Counted from the first letter of the stretch, positions 17,019-27,385 are shown. The stretch is DNA of 56,384 nt from an uncultured Dorea sp. (GCA_947652615.1 CANTDX010000018.1:1-56384), one strand, 5' to 3'. Made by a program: numbers and translations. The notes: a model not told the origin generated them from the letters alone.

Positions 17019-18101
17019 TTACAGATTCTCCTCTTCAAACTTCTTCATAAATGCCACCAGAGCCTCCACACCTTCCACAGGCATCGCGTTATAGATACTT
17101 GCACGCATTCCGCCCACCGTGCGGTGCCCCTTAAGGTTCTCAAATCCTGCCGCCTTCGCTTCTTTGACGAACTTAGCGTCCAACTCCTCATCCACCGCCA
17201 CAAAAGGAACATTCATCAGAGAACGGTCTTTCGCTTCTACTGTTCCCCGGAACATCCTGCTCTGATCCAGATAATCGTACAGGATCTTCGCCTTCTTCTC
17301 GTTCCTCTCCTTCATGGCTGCAAGACCGCCCTGCTTCTTAAGCCACTTGAACACCTTGCCGCAGATGTATATACCGTATGTCGGCGGCGTATTGTAGAGA
17401 GAACCTGCATCCGCGTGAGTCTTATACTTAAGCATGGTCGGCGTGCCGGGAAGCACGTCTTCCGTGATCAGGTCCCTGCGGATGATCACGATCACTGTAC
17501 CCGCAGGGCCGATATTCTTCTGCACGCCGCCGTATATGACTCCGTACTTCGTAACATCGACCGGCTCTGAGAGAAAACAGGAGGAGACATCGGCTACCAA
17601 TATCTTACCCTTCGTATTGGGCAGTTCTTTGTATTTCGTCCCGTAAATGGTATTATTCTCGCATATATACACATAATCCGCATCTTCTGAGACCGGAAGG
17701 TCGCTGCAGTCCGGAATATAGGAGAATGTCTTGTCTGCGGAAGAAGCTATGATATTGACTCTTCCGTACTTCTTCGCCTCCTCGCTCGCCTTCTTCGCCC
17801 ACTGTCCGGTCACAATATAGTCTGCCGCCTTATTCTTCATCAGGTTCATCGGGATCATGGCAAACTGCTGAGACGCGCCGCCCTGCAGGAACAATACCTC
17901 GTAATCATCCGGAATCCCCATCAGGTCACGAAGATCTGCCTCGGCTTCATCAATGATATCCTTGTATGCCTTCGAGCGGTGACTCATTTCCATCACGGAC
18001 ATCCCGGTTCCCTGATAGTCTAACATCTCTTCTGCCGCTTCCCTAAGCACTTCCTCCGGCAATACCGCAGGTCCTGCTGAAAAATTGTACACTCTGCTCA
18101 T
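17019..18101 (-). CDS. serC: Phosphoserine aminotransferase
   Basis: A 360-residue PLP enzyme that converts 3-phosphohydroxypyruvate and glutamate to phosphoserine. MSRVYNFSAGPAVLPEEVL is the canonical N terminus; VADVSSCFLSEPVDV holds the PLP-contacting aspartate and YGGVQKNIGPAG the PLP lysine. The start at 18101 has TGGAGGAAAG 6 nt upstream. A longer frame to 18233 overlaps ilvB and is rejected. It lies 28 bp after ilvB and 2 bp before serA, with which it acts in sequence. The third serine-pathway enzyme, SerB, is not in the window. Confidence 0.96.
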   Translation of the reverse strand: MSRVYNFSAGPAVLPEEVLREAAEEMLDYQGTGMSVMEMSHRSKAYKDIIDEAEADLRDLMGIPDDYEVLFLQGGASQQFAMIPMNLMKNKAADYIVTGQWAKKASEEAKKYGRVNIIASSADKTFSYIPDCSDLPVSEDADYVYICENNTIYGTKYKELPNTKGKILVADVSSCFLSEPVDVTKYGVIYGGVQKNIGPAGTVIVIIRRDLITEDVLPGTPTMLKYKTHADAGSLYNTPPTYGIYICGKVFKWLKKQGGLAAMKERNEKKAKILYDYLDQSRMFRGTVEAKDRSLMNVPFVAVDEELDAKFVKEAKAAGFENLKGHRTVGGMRASIYNAMPVEGVEALVAFMKKFEEENL

Positions 18102-18129
18102 ATTCTTTCCTCCATTTTCTAACCTAGTT

Positions 18130-19809
18130 CTATCTGCCTTCTTCGAGATCCTTCTCGTCGAATACCTCGCTGATTGCTTTGCCGGGCGCCACCATCGGCC
18201 ACACCTTGTCGTCCGCGTCGATCTGGCAGTCAATGACTACCGGCCTGCCAAGCGTCAGCGCCCTTGCAAACGCCTCTCTGAATTCTTCCTGTGTCGCCGC
18301 ACGGATTCCCTCGGCACCCATCGCCTCGGCAAGCTTCACAAAATCCACGGCGTCATTCAGCACCGTTGCCGAATAACGCTGTCCGTAGAAGAGGTTCTGC
18401 CACTGGCGCACCATACCAAGCACATGGTTGTTGATAACCACCTGGATCACCGGTATATTATGGCGCACAGCCGTTGCGATCTCATTCATATTCATGCGGA
18501 AACAGCCGTCTCCCGCGATATTGACAACCACCTTATCCGGCCGTCCCGTCTTCGCTCCAAGCGAAGCACCAAGGCCGTATCCCATGGTTCCCAGACCGCC
18601 GGACGTAAGCAGCGTCCTTGGCTTGGTGTACTTATAGAACTGCGCCGCCCACATCTGATGCTGTCCGACCTCGGTCACCACGACGGCATCTCCCCCGGTC
18701 TGACGGTAGATCTCTTCCACCACGAACGGGCCTGTAAGGATATCCGGATGATAGACTAACGGATACCGCCCTTTATATTCCATGATCTTCTCGATCCATT
18801 CCCTGTGTTCCTGCTGTTCCAGCCGTTCATTCAGGATCTCAAGCACCACGCGGATATCCCCGGTCACTCCCTGGGTGATCAGGACATTCTTATCCATCTC
18901 CGCAGGATCGATATCAAACTGAAGGATCTTCGCGTTGCTCGCGAACTTCTTCGCATTGCCCGTCACACGGTCACTGAACCTGGCGCCGACAACGATCAGC
19001 AGATCGCACTCGCTGACCCCGTAATTCGACGTCTTCGTGCCATGCATCCCAAGCATCCCTGTGTAAAGCGGGTCCGTTCCCGGAAATGCGCCCTTCCCCA
19101 TCAGGGAATCGGTCACCGGTGCATCCACCTTCCCGACGAAGGTACGAAGCTCCTCGCTGGCATCCGAGAGGATCGCACCGCCGCCTACGAATACATAAGG
19201 CTTCTTAGACTCGCGGATCAGCTTAAGCGCCGCTTCGATCTCTGTCTCGCTGATCTCCTTGGACGGAAGCACAGGCTTTGGCGTCTTCTTCTCATATTCT
19301 GCCTTATTCGCCGTCACATCCTTCGGAATGTCGATAAGGACCGGCCCCGGCCTTCCCTTCTTCGCAATAGCGAAAGATTTGCGGATGGTGTCGGCGAGGT
19401 CGTTCACATCCTTCACTATATAGTTATGCTTCGTGATCGGCATTGTCACTCCTGCAATGTCGATTTCCTGGAAACTGTCTTTTCCCAGAAGATTTACCCC
19501 TACATTACAGGTGATCGCCACGATCGGTATGGAGTCCATATACGCGGTGGCAATCCCCGTAACAAGGTTGGTCGCCCCCGGTCCGCTGGTGGCAAAGCAC
19601 ACGCCGGTCTTCCCTGTCGCCCTTGCATACCCGTCGGCTGCATGGGCGGCTCCCTGCTCATGGGAGGTCAGGATATGCGTGATCTCATCTCTGTGTTTAT
19701 ATAATTCATCGTAGACATTCAGAATCGCGCCGCCCGGGTAACCGAACACGGTATCCACGCCCTGCTCCTTCAGGCATTCGATCAATATCTCTGATCCAGT
19801 CAACTGCAT
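18130..19809 (-). CDS. ilvB: Acetolactate synthase large (catalytic) subunit
   Basis: A 559-residue TPP enzyme that makes acetolactate from pyruvate, or acetohydroxybutyrate from pyruvate and 2-ketobutyrate. It shows GYPGGAILNVYDELY, the catalytic glutamate region SHEQGAAHAADGYARATGKTG and the TPP-binding GDGCFRMNMNEIAT. The start at 19809 is preferred because AGGAGA lies 9 nt upstream. The ATG at 19818 abuts that site too closely, and a longer frame to 19956 overlaps ilvD. It lies between ilvD and serC. No regulatory small subunit (IlvN) or reductoisomerase (IlvC) gene is found in the window, so either it acts without IlvN or the partner is elsewhere. Confidence 0.95.
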   Translation of the reverse strand: MQLTGSEILIECLKEQGVDTVFGYPGGAILNVYDELYKHRDEITHILTSHEQGAAHAADGYARATGKTGVCFATSGPGATNLVTGIATAYMDSIPIVAITCNVGVNLLGKDSFQEIDIAGVTMPITKHNYIVKDVNDLADTIRKSFAIAKKGRPGPVLIDIPKDVTANKAEYEKKTPKPVLPSKEISETEIEAALKLIRESKKPYVFVGGGAILSDASEELRTFVGKVDAPVTDSLMGKGAFPGTDPLYTGMLGMHGTKTSNYGVSECDLLIVVGARFSDRVTGNAKKFASNAKILQFDIDPAEMDKNVLITQGVTGDIRVVLEILNERLEQQEHREWIEKIMEYKGRYPLVYHPDILTGPFVVEEIYRQTGGDAVVVTEVGQHQMWAAQFYKYTKPRTLLTSGGLGTMGYGLGASLGAKTGRPDKVVVNIAGDGCFRMNMNEIATAVRHNIPVIQVVINNHVLGMVRQWQNLFYGQRYSATVLNDAVDFVKLAEAMGAEGIRAATQEEFREAFARALTLGRPVVIDCQIDADDKVWPMVAPGKAISEVFDEKDLEEGR

Positions 19810-19850
19810 ATCTGTCATTCTCCTGTTCTCTATATTGTATATCTTGGTCC

Positions 19851-21521
19851 TTACTTTCCCGGAACAGTGAGGATCGCTCCTCTGTTGCCGGATGTTACCA
19901 TAGACGCATATCTCGCCAGATAACCGGTCGTAACCTTCGGCTCTCTCGGCTGCCATGCCTGTCTTCTTTTCTCAAGCTCTTCGTCGGATACTGCAAGCGT
20001 AAGAGAGAGATTCGGGATATCGATCTTGATGATGTCTCCCTCTTCCACTAACGCAATGGGTCCGCCCACTGCCGCCTCCGGAGATACGTGTCCGATAGAC
20101 GCCCCTCTGGATGCGCCGCTGAAACGTCCGTCTGTGATCAGCGCCACGCTGGAGCCAAGCCCCATACCCGCGATCGCCGAGGTAGGATTAAGCATCTCTC
20201 TCATACCAGGGCCTCCCTTCGGCCCCTCATAGCGGATTACGACCACGTCTCCCGCCACGATCTTGCCGCCCTTGATGGCGTCGATCGCGTCCTCCTCACA
20301 GTCGAATACTCTCGCCGGACCTTCATGCACCAGCATCTCTTCTACCACTGCAGAACGCTTCACAACACTGCCGTCCGGCGCAAGATTACCCTTCAATACG
20401 GCAAGCCCTCCGGTCGGCGTATAAGGATTCTCGACAGGCCGGATCACTTCCGGATCCTTGTTGACCGCATCCTTGATATTCTCCCCTACAGTCTTGCCCG
20501 TAACGGTCATACAATCCGTATAGAGCAGGTTCTTCTTATTCAGCTCTGCCATAACCGCATAGACGCCGCCCGCTTCATTCAGATCCTCCATATATGTGGG
20601 ACCTGCCGGTGCAAGATGGCAGAGGTTCGGTGTCTTCTCACTGATGCCGTTCGCGAAATCAATCTCAAAATCCATACCTATTTCATGAGCGATCGCCGGC
20701 AGATGCAGCATACTGTTGGTAGAGCATCCAAGCGCCATATCTACGGTGAGGGCATTCAGGACCGCCTTCTCAGTCATGATATCCCTTGGGCAGATGTTCT
20801 TCTCCCACAGCTCCATCACCTTCATGCCTGCCTGCTTGGCAAGACGGATCCTTGCGGAATGGACAGCCGGAATCGTTCCGTTGCCGCCAAGGCCCATTCC
20901 AAGGACCTCAGTCAGACAGTTCATACTGTTCGCCGTATACATACCGGAACAAGAACCGCAGGTTGGGCAGGTCTTATTCTCGAATTCACACAGATCCTCA
21001 TCAGAGATCAGGCCCGCCGCGTTCGCTCCTACTGCCTCGAACATACTGGAAAGGCTCGTCTTCTTTCCCTTCACATAGCCTGCGAGCATCGGACCGCCGC
21101 TTACGAAGATGGTCGGCACATTGATCCTTGCCGCCGCCATCAGAAGCCCCGGCACATTCTTATCACAGTTCGGCACCATCACCAACGCGTCAAACTGGTG
21201 CGCGATTGCCATCGCCTCTGTAGAATCCGCGATCAGATCCCTCGTTACCAGCGAATACTTCATACCGAGATGTCCCATGGCAATCCCGTCGCATACGGCA
21301 ATGGCCGGGAATACGATCGGCGTACCGCCCGCCATGGCTACTCCCTGCTTTACTGCATTGACGATCTTGTCCAGGTTCATGTGTCCCGGAACGATCTCAT
21401 TATAGGAGCTTACGATCCCAACCAAAGGACGCTCCATCTCCTCCGGTGTAAGCCCTAACGCGTTGAATAAAGAACGGTGGGGCGCCTGCTGTTTTCCCTT
21501 TGTAACTGTATCACTTCTCAT
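19851..21521 (-). CDS. ilvD: Dihydroxy-acid dehydratase
   Basis: A 556-residue iron-sulphur dehydratase that makes 2-keto acids from 2,3-dihydroxy acids in valine and isoleucine synthesis. Cluster cysteines lie in NCDKNVPG and [39 protein letters not shown] is the C-terminal family motif. The length is typical. The start has AAGGGG upstream and lies 13 bp after the leuB stop. It works downstream of IlvB, encoded next in the operon, with IlvC missing from this locus. Confidence 0.97.
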   Translation of the reverse strand: MRSDTVTKGKQQAPHRSLFNALGLTPEEMERPLVGIVSSYNEIVPGHMNLDKIVNAVKQGVAMAGGTPIVFPAIAVCDGIAMGHLGMKYSLVTRDLIADSTEAMAIAHQFDALVMVPNCDKNVPGLLMAAARINVPTIFVSGGPMLAGYVKGKKTSLSSMFEAVGANAAGLISDEDLCEFENKTCPTCGSCSGMYTANSMNCLTEVLGMGLGGNGTIPAVHSARIRLAKQAGMKVMELWEKNICPRDIMTEKAVLNALTVDMALGCSTNSMLHLPAIAHEIGMDFEIDFANGISEKTPNLCHLAPAGPTYMEDLNEAGGVYAVMAELNKKNLLYTDCMTVTGKTVGENIKDAVNKDPEVIRPVENPYTPTGGLAVLKGNLAPDGSVVKRSAVVEEMLVHEGPARVFDCEEDAIDAIKGGKIVAGDVVVIRYEGPKGGPGMREMLNPTSAIAGMGLGSSVALITDGRFSGASRGASIGHVSPEAAVGGPIALVEEGDIIKIDIPNLSLTLAVSDEELEKRRQAWQPREPKVTTGYLARYASMVTSGNRGAILTVPGK

Positions 21522-21534
21522 AATAATCCCCTTT

Positions 21535-22620
21535 CTACTCGATATATCCTGCGATCAGATCGCCCATCTTCTCTGTACCGACCTGTTCTTTCCCGTCAGA
21601 CATAATGTCAATCGTCCGGTATCCTTCCTCCAACACCTTCGCAACTGCCCGCTCGATAGCGTCTGCTTCCTTATCCAGATCGAAACTGAACTTAAGCATC
21701 ATCGCCGCAGACAATATCGTCGCGATCGGATTAGCAATGCCTTTGCCTGCAATATCGGGCGCCGAGCCGCCGCTTGGCTCATACAGACCGAACTTCGTCT
21801 CATTCAGGCTTGCGCTGGCAAGCATTCCGATAGAACCGGTCACCATACTCGCCTCGTCCGATAATATGTCTCCGAACATATTCTCCGTCAGGATTACGTC
21901 GAACTGCTTCGGATCTTTGACCAACTGCATGGCACAGTTATCCACCAGCATATGCTCTAATGTCACCTCCGGATAATCTGCCGCCACTTCCTCCACGACC
22001 TTCCTCCACAGCCTGGAAGAATCCAGGACATTCGCCTTGTCCACGCTGGTTACCTTCTTCCTGCGCTTCATGGCAATATCAAATCCGCGTCTCGCGATCC
22101 TGCGGATCTCATTCTCATTATATGTAAGAGAATCATACGCCGTCATAACTCCGTCCTCGCTGACGGTCTTGCGTTCTCCGAAATACAGGCCTCCGGTCAG
22201 CTCCCTCATGATCATCATATCAAATCCGCCCGCTGTGATCTCTTCCTTCAAAGGGCATGCTCCTTTCAGTTCATCATAGAGCACCGCCGGTCTTAAGTTG
22301 GCAAAAAGATTCAGCTCCTTGCGGATTCTCAAGAGCCCCGCCTCCGGTCTCTTTGACGGTTCTAACTGATACCACGGCGATGTCTTCGCGTCCCCTCCTA
22401 TGGATCCCATCAATACTGCGTCACAGTTCTTCGCCTCTGCCACCGTATCATCGGTCAGCGGCACGCCGTGCACATCGATAGAAGCGCCGCCCATCAAGAG
22501 CTGCGTATAATCACAAGTATGTCCATAGATTTCTGATATCTTATCAAGCACCTTCACGGCTTCTGTTACAATCTCCGGTCCGATTCCGTCACCTTTGATC
22601 ACTCCGATTTTCAGATTCAT
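21535..22620 (-). CDS. leuB: 3-isopropylmalate dehydrogenase
   Basis: A 361-residue NAD-dependent enzyme that oxidises and decarboxylates 3-isopropylmalate to 2-ketoisocaproate in leucine synthesis. [20 protein letters not shown] at the N terminus, the substrate arginines in [13 protein letters not shown] and the metal-binding [17 protein letters not shown] segment are clear. The start at 22620 has AGAGGAA upstream; the longer frame to 22659 is not supported. It is the first gene of the leuB-ilvD-ilvB-serC-serA operon and is read from the promoter at 22681-22709. LeuA and LeuCD are not encoded in this window. Confidence 0.96.
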   Translation of the reverse strand: MNLKIGVIKGDGIGPEIVTEAVKVLDKISEIYGHTCDYTQLLMGGASIDVHGVPLTDDTVAEAKNCDAVLMGSIGGDAKTSPWYQLEPSKRPEAGLLRIRKELNLFANLRPAVLYDELKGACPLKEEITAGGFDMMIMRELTGGLYFGERKTVSEDGVMTAYDSLTYNENEIRRIARRGFDIAMKRRKKVTSVDKANVLDSSRLWRKVVEEVAADYPEVTLEHMLVDNCAMQLVKDPKQFDVILTENMFGDILSDEASMVTGSIGMLASASLNETKFGLYEPSGGSAPDIAGKGIANPIATILSAAMMLKFSFDLDKEADAIERAVAKVLEEGYRTIDIMSDGKEQVGTEKMGDLIAGYIE

Positions 22621-22680
22621 ATTCCTCTTCCTTCCTCTTCTTATGTTCCATTTTCTCATCCGTTAAAAACTTTAACATCT

Positions 22681-22709
22681 ATAATATCGCATTTTAGAGC
22701 ATGTTTCAA
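22681..22709 (-). promoter_or_regulatory. Promoter of the leuB-ilvD-ilvB-serC-serA operon
   Basis: On the reverse strand TTGAAA (22704-22709), 17 bp, TATTAT (22681-22686). The leader to the ATG at 22620 is only about 55 nt, too short for a T-box or peptide-type attenuator, and none is seen. Confidence 0.7.
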
Positions 22710-22794
22710 GACTTTAATTGGCTAAATTGCATTCTGCACCTTCAGCTTCCGGCTCGGCCGCACCTTCTGTTCCTGCGGCTCCAGACTGCACAGA

Positions 22795-23646
22795 TCAGGA
22801 CGGACTCTTCCTCTTTGCGGCTACCGCCCCGGCCACATTCTCCCCTTCTGGTTCGGCCGTTCCCGCCGCAGGATGTGTCTCTCCCCGAACTCCGATAATA
22901 AACAGCCGGTTCGTAGGATTGGACGTACATGTTGACAAGGTGATCAGACAATCCTGCTCTGTAGGCGTATATTGATCGTTGAAATACGCCGGTGAAAGCC
23001 CTATATTCCTGACGTCGCTTAAGAACTGATTCCTGCCCTCCGGTGTCTCCAGCGGGTAACTCGCCGGAATATACCGGTCGTCAAACCACCGCGCCGCATA
23101 GATATGGTATTTGATCGCCTTATCCGGCATGTAGACATTGATCTCCGAATGTTCCCTGAAAAACTGCTCGTTGTCGAAACTGTGAAGGCTTCCGAACATG
23201 GATCCGTCCTTCATGTTATGCCCGTAGATCACCGTATTAAAATCCGTAAATTCCTGGCTGTTGATATTCTCCGTATAGATCGAGCCCGGAAGCCCCGCCG
23301 TTCTCTGAAGCGTCGTATTCAGATAATCCACGCTTCCGTCCGCACTCTGGAGAATCGGATAAGAGACTTGCGTCCCCGGGATCTCTATGTATGCGTATAC
23401 ATCCGGATTCTGCGCCTTCAATGCAGCGAAATCCACCGGAATCTCGACCGGCTCAGGCTGCGGCTCAGGTTCTGGCTCGGGCTCAGGCTCTTCCGCCGGC
23501 TCAGGTTCCTTAGGCTTCTCCACCTTCTTCGTCTGTACCGGCTCTTCCTTCTTCAAGAATACTTTGCCGCCTATGACCCCCGCTAAAACTACGACCAATA
23601 CTGCCAGAATGATAATCTCGATCTTCTTAAATTTTCCCACAATCAT
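22795..23646 (-). CDS. srtB: Class B sortase with EP-rich linker
   Basis: A 283-residue membrane-anchored transpeptidase with a membrane segment at residues ~10-30. A Pro/Glu repeat linker follows (~44-68), then the sortase fold with catalytic H143 (IYGHNM), C240 (ITLSTC) and R247 (TNRLFIIGVR). Class B is indicated by the overall sequence and the TLSTC motif. It should attach proteins with an NPxTN- or SPxTG-like signal to the wall; no such substrate gene is seen nearby. The frame ends at a TGA (22795-22797), but 26 further codons of similar Ala/Gly/Glu/Pro-rich sequence continue to a TAA at 22714. The gene may therefore have been longer. Promoter at 23685-23713. Confidence 0.88.
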   Translation of the reverse strand: MIVGKFKKIEIIILAVLVVVLAGVIGGKVFLKKEEPVQTKKVEKPKEPEPAEEPEPEPEPEPQPEPVEIPVDFAALKAQNPDVYAYIEIPGTQVSYPILQSADGSVDYLNTTLQRTAGLPGSIYTENINSQEFTDFNTVIYGHNMKDGSMFGSLHSFDNEQFFREHSEINVYMPDKAIKYHIYAARWFDDRYIPASYPLETPEGRNQFLSDVRNIGLSPAYFNDQYTPTEQDCLITLSTCTSNPTNRLFIIGVRGETHPAAGTAEPEGENVAGAVAAKRKSPS

Positions 23647-23684
23647 CCTCTCCTTCTATATGAATCTCATGACAGTTCCTTAAT

Positions 23685-23713
23685 AATATAAACTTTAAAG
23701 CTTTTATTATCAA
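23685..23713 (-). promoter_or_regulatory. Predicted promoter of the sortase gene
   Basis: On the reverse strand TTGATA (23708-23713), 17 bp, TATATT (23685-23690), about 40 bp before the ATG at 23646, which has AAGGAGAGG upstream. Confidence 0.6.
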
Positions 23714-23746
23714 GTCCTAATGAAATTTATGTTATATTTAATCAAA

Positions 23747-24841
23747 TCATCTGGCAGCCGCAGGATCCTTAATCCGGTAACTCCGAACCCATTCCTTGGT
23801 CTCATCGTTCCTTGTCACCTCCGACTGATGCTGATACAAGAACCTGACCAATTCATAGCAGCTTACCCAGATCTCATTGTTCCCGTCACGCTGTGACTCG
23901 TCGAAGATCAGCTGCAATCCGAAGTGGAGATGGTATTCATCAATATTATTAACGTTCTCTTCCTTGCTGTACCCGGTCCTGCCGATATACCCGATCACAT
24001 CTCCCGCCTGCACGACAGCCCCTTTCTTCAACCCTTCCGCGTAAGGACGATCCTGCCTGAGATGTGCGTAATAATAGTACCGTTTCCCGTCAAAGCTGTT
24101 GATCCCAACACGCCATCCTCCGTACTGATTCCATCCAAGCTCCGCCACATATCCGGATTCCACCGCGATCACAGGCGTGCCCACCTGCCCCATCATATCA
24201 TGCCCCAGATGATTCCTCCGGTAACCGTATGTCCTGGACGCTCCGAAATCATCATAATCCGAATAGGGAAAGCTCTTTGCGATCGGATGAAACGCCTTTA
24301 AGCCATACACTCTTTTCATCCTTTTATCTGCCCCTGCTTCTTTGGACACAGGCCTGGCAGCTTCCTCCGTCTCATACTCGCCCACCATCCCGTCCAGTAC
24401 CGCGCCATACGCTTCCCGATAATAGGCATAATACTGCATATCCGAAGCCAGCTCCGCTATCGTCTTCTCCCCATTTATCAGCATCTTCGCCATATCTTCC
24501 AGATCCTGTTCCCGATATCCGCTAAAATCCCCTCCGTATCTCGCTCCCAGATAGGCCAGCAGATCCACCCAGTTCAGGTGCACTTCCTTCTCATATGTAT
24601 CCAGATCGTACTGATATGCCCGCTTCATGGCCTCGCAGGTCACATTGAATTCCACCCATTTTATATAATCCTTTTCGCCTTCCGCCTCCGGTTCATCCTC
24701 ATTTTCACTGCCTGTGCCCGGTCCCCGCATCGCCGCCTTGCCGCTCATATACGAGAGCGTCCCCTCGTCCTTTGGCGCCCATCGCATGCCTGCCGCGACG
24801 ATTGCCATGCATAGGAGCAATACAGCCGTATGTCTCTTCAT
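23747..24841 (-). CDS. Exported M23 (LytM-type) metallopeptidase
   Basis: A 364-residue protein with an N-terminal signal or anchor (residues ~5-20) and an acidic linker (~45-58). A helical region (~60-160) is followed by a zinc endopeptidase domain (~185-345). The zinc-binding pair NHLGHDMMG (H211, D215) and HLHFGLQL (H304, H306) matches the M23 HxxxD...HxH pattern, and YYYAHL is present. It should cleave peptide cross-links in peptidoglycan. The middle region resembles that of clostridial sporulation or growth-related M23 proteins, but I cannot name an orthologue. It is transcribed alone between sortase and glgP. The isolated palindrome at 24916-24956 lies in front of it. Confidence 0.88.
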   Translation of the reverse strand: MKRHTAVLLLCMAIVAAGMRWAPKDEGTLSYMSGKAAMRGPGTGSENEDEPEAEGEKDYIKWVEFNVTCEAMKRAYQYDLDTYEKEVHLNWVDLLAYLGARYGGDFSGYREQDLEDMAKMLINGEKTIAELASDMQYYAYYREAYGAVLDGMVGEYETEEAARPVSKEAGADKRMKRVYGLKAFHPIAKSFPYSDYDDFGASRTYGYRRNHLGHDMMGQVGTPVIAVESGYVAELGWNQYGGWRVGINSFDGKRYYYYAHLRQDRPYAEGLKKGAVVQAGDVIGYIGRTGYSKEENVNNIDEYHLHFGLQLIFDESQRDGNNEIWVSCYELVRFLYQHQSEVTRNDETKEWVRSYRIKDPAAAR

Positions 24842-24915
24842 AGGCGCAAATCCTCACTTTACATCCCTTTACATTCACCTTATGCGGTTTGCCTGCATTC
24901 CATTCCTAAGGCAAT

Positions 24916-24956
24916 ATTGGGGACATAGTAAAAATCAATTTTACTATGTCCCCAAT
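24916..24956. repeat. Isolated 18-bp perfect palindrome with GGGGACA end
   Basis: ATTGGGGACATAGTAAAA (24916-24933) is followed by a 5-nt loop and its exact complement (24939-24956). It lies 12 bp after the glgP stop. No T tract follows on either strand beyond the stem, so it is not a classical terminator, though the stem could stop transcription. The GGGGACA end resembles palindromes associated with IS200/IS605-like (Y1/REP) transposases. No transposase gene is nearby. Confidence 0.7.
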
Positions 24957-24967
24957 CGATCATATAT

Positions 24968-27232
24968 TTATTTCAGATGCCAGATATCCTTATTGTAGTC
25001 TGCGATTGTCCTGTCAGATGAGAAATATCCTGCCTTCGCGATATTCACCAGCATCTTCCTACTCCATGCCTTCCGGTCTGCGTAGTCCTCATAGGCACGG
25101 TTCTTCACCGCAATATATTCTTTCAGGTCCAGAAGCGTCATAAACCAGTCTTTATAGATCAGCTCCGCATGGATCTGCAGCAGATGATAAGGATCTCCGA
25201 TCTTCATCATCTCCGGGCTGATGATAAAGTTCACCAACGCACGGATCTGCTCATCCTCGATGTAATAATCCGCCGCACGGTAATCGCTCTTTGCGTAATG
25301 CTCAATCACCTGTTCGCTGGATTCACCGAAGATATAGATATTCTCATCCCCTACTAGCTCATGGATCTCAACATTGGCCCCGTCTTCCGTACCAAGCGTC
25401 ACAGCGCCGTTCAACATGAACTTCATATTGCCGGTTCCCGATGCCTCCTTGGACGCCAGAGATATCTGCTCGGAGATATCACACGCCGGAATCAGATGCT
25501 CCGCCATCGTAACATTATAATTCTCCACCATTACGACCTTCAGATACGGAGACACATCCGGATCCTTATCAATCAATTCCTGCAGACACAAGATCAGATG
25601 GATGATATCCTTCGCGATGGCGTACGCAGGCGCGGCCTTCGCCCCAAAGATCATGGTGATCGGCGTCGCCGGTTTCTTCCCGGCCTTGATCTCCAGATAC
25701 TTGTAGATCACGTACAGTGCGTTCATCTGCTGACGCTTGTACTCATGCAGCCGCTTCACCTGGATATCGAAGATAGAATCCGGATTCAGCTCTAACCCTT
25801 GCGTCTCCTTCAAGTATTCTGCAAGCTGTACCTTCTTCGTATGCTTCACATCCAGAAGCTTCTCAAGCGCAATGTCACTGTCTATATGACGCAGAAGCTT
25901 CTCAAGCTTATTCGCATCCTTCTTAAAATCCTCTTCCACATATCCGCTGATCCACTGAACCAGCTCCTTATTACAGTGCAGAAGCCATCTGCGGAAGGTA
26001 ATACCGTTCGTCTTGTTGTTGAACTTCTCCGGATATATGTCATAGAACGGCTTCAGTTCTGAATTCTTCAAGATCTCCGTATGAAGAGCCGCCACACCGT
26101 TGACGCTGTATCCGAAATGAATGTCCATATTGGCCATATGCACCCGGTTCTGCCCGTCTATAATGGCAACTCTTGGATCCCTGTGCCTTCCCTTCATACG
26201 CGCATCCAGATCCTTGATGATCGGCACGATCTGAGGCGCTACCTGCTCCAGATAGTCGAGCGGCCATTTCTCCAACGCTTCTGCGAGGATGGTATGATTC
26301 GTATATGCACAGGTCTTCTGAACAATCTCGATCGCCTCGTTGAAGTCAACCCGCTTCTGAACCAGAAGCCGGATCAGCTCCGGGATCACCATAGACGGAT
26401 GGGTGTCATTGATCTGGATCGCCACATGCTCATAAAGCTTGCGAAGATCATAACCCTTGTCCTCACATTCCTTGAGGATCAGCTGCGCGCCGTTCGAAAC
26501 CATAAAATACTGCTGGTAGATACGGAGCAGATTCCCCGCCCAATCGCTGTCATCCGGGTATAAGAAAAGCGTCAGATTCCTGCCGATATCCCTCTTGTCA
26601 AATGATATCCCGTCTCCGATGATACTCTCGTCCACACCCTCCACATCAAACAGATGCAGCTTATTCTTGCCGTTCTCATAACCCGCCACATCAATATCAT
26701 AGAGCTTCGATGTCAGGGTGAAATCCTTGAACGGCACCTGGAAGCGGATACCGGTATCTTCAAGCCAAGATTCCGATTCGATCCATGGGTTCGGAACCTC
26801 CTTCTGCTTATTCGCCTCGAATACCTGACGGAACAGTCCCATATGATAATTCAGGCCGATTCCGTCTCCGTTAAGACCCAGAGTTGCGATAGAATCCAGG
26901 AAACATGCCGCAAGCCTGCCAAGGCCGCCGTTCCCTAAGGACGGCTCCGGCTCTGCCTCCTCGATCCTTGATAACTCTTTCCCGTTCTTCTGAAGCAGCT
27001 CAGCAACCTCATCGTAGATCCCAAGATTGATCAGATTATTAGACAGCAGCTTTCCTATCAAAAACTCTGCGGAAATATAATATAACTTCTTATCTCCCGT
27101 AATATCCGGCGTTTCTTTTAATTTTTCCTTGGTGTACGCAAGCAGGGCATAGTATAGTTCCTGATCGCTTGCATCCTGTAAACTTTTTCCAAATTTTGTC
27201 TGAATCAGAGCAGTTAACTCATTTTCTATCAT
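24968..27232 (-). CDS. glgP: Glycogen/alpha-glucan phosphorylase
   Basis: A 754-residue PLP enzyme that releases glucose 1-phosphate from the ends of glycogen or maltodextrins. The N-terminal [36 protein letters not shown] and the PLP-lysine segment [15 protein letters not shown] are all present. The length is slightly shorter than the ~800-residue enteric forms, as is common in clostridia. The N-terminal allosteric region is minimal. The start at 27232 has GGAGGAAG upstream. It is transcribed alone; no other glycogen genes are in the window. Confidence 0.96.
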   Translation of the reverse strand: MIENELTALIQTKFGKSLQDASDQELYYALLAYTKEKLKETPDITGDKKLYYISAEFLIGKLLSNNLINLGIYDEVAELLQKNGKELSRIEEAEPEPSLGNGGLGRLAACFLDSIATLGLNGDGIGLNYHMGLFRQVFEANKQKEVPNPWIESESWLEDTGIRFQVPFKDFTLTSKLYDIDVAGYENGKNKLHLFDVEGVDESIIGDGISFDKRDIGRNLTLFLYPDDSDWAGNLLRIYQQYFMVSNGAQLILKECEDKGYDLRKLYEHVAIQINDTHPSMVIPELIRLLVQKRVDFNEAIEIVQKTCAYTNHTILAEALEKWPLDYLEQVAPQIVPIIKDLDARMKGRHRDPRVAIIDGQNRVHMANMDIHFGYSVNGVAALHTEILKNSELKPFYDIYPEKFNNKTNGITFRRWLLHCNKELVQWISGYVEEDFKKDANKLEKLLRHIDSDIALEKLLDVKHTKKVQLAEYLKETQGLELNPDSIFDIQVKRLHEYKRQQMNALYVIYKYLEIKAGKKPATPITMIFGAKAAPAYAIAKDIIHLILCLQELIDKDPDVSPYLKVVMVENYNVTMAEHLIPACDISEQISLASKEASGTGNMKFMLNGAVTLGTEDGANVEIHELVGDENIYIFGESSEQVIEHYAKSDYRAADYYIEDEQIRALVNFIISPEMMKIGDPYHLLQIHAELIYKDWFMTLLDLKEYIAVKNRAYEDYADRKAWSRKMLVNIAKAGYFSSDRTIADYNKDIWHLK

Positions 27233-27344
27233 ACTCTTCCTCCATTCATCTTATATAAATTTGTCCACCTCTTACTTTATCACAACTTACTCCCAATGTC
27301 TAACAGGATTGGCAATTTTTTCACATTTCCGTCCTAAAAGAAAA

Positions 27345-27375
27345 ACGTGCCGCCGGAATCCTCCGCACAACACGT
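27345..27375 (-). terminator. Probable intrinsic terminator after yajC
   Basis: ACGTG/CACGT flank a G+C-rich, partly paired interior, followed on the reverse strand by TTTTTCTTTT (27336-27345). It lies 11 bp after the yajC stop codon. Confidence 0.5.
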
Positions 27376-27385
27376 CCGTTCTCTC

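Noticed and set aside
18805..19704. 299-codon + strand frame opposite ilvB
   Set aside because: Arg/His/Leu-rich shadow frame without a start signal; ilvB on the other strand has full family motifs.
20088..21458. 456-codon open frame on the + strand
   Set aside because: It lies fully antisense to ilvD, lacks domain-like composition (Arg/His-rich) and has no ribosome binding site; it is a shadow of ilvD codon usage.
22621..22680. T-box or leader-peptide attenuator before leuB
   Set aside because: The leader is about 55 nt and lacks a T-box core, a leucine-rich leader frame and terminator/antiterminator hairpins.
23459..23515. Short repeats resembling a microsatellite or CRISPR-like array
   Set aside because: They encode the Glu-Pro linker of sortase B in frame; spacers are absent.
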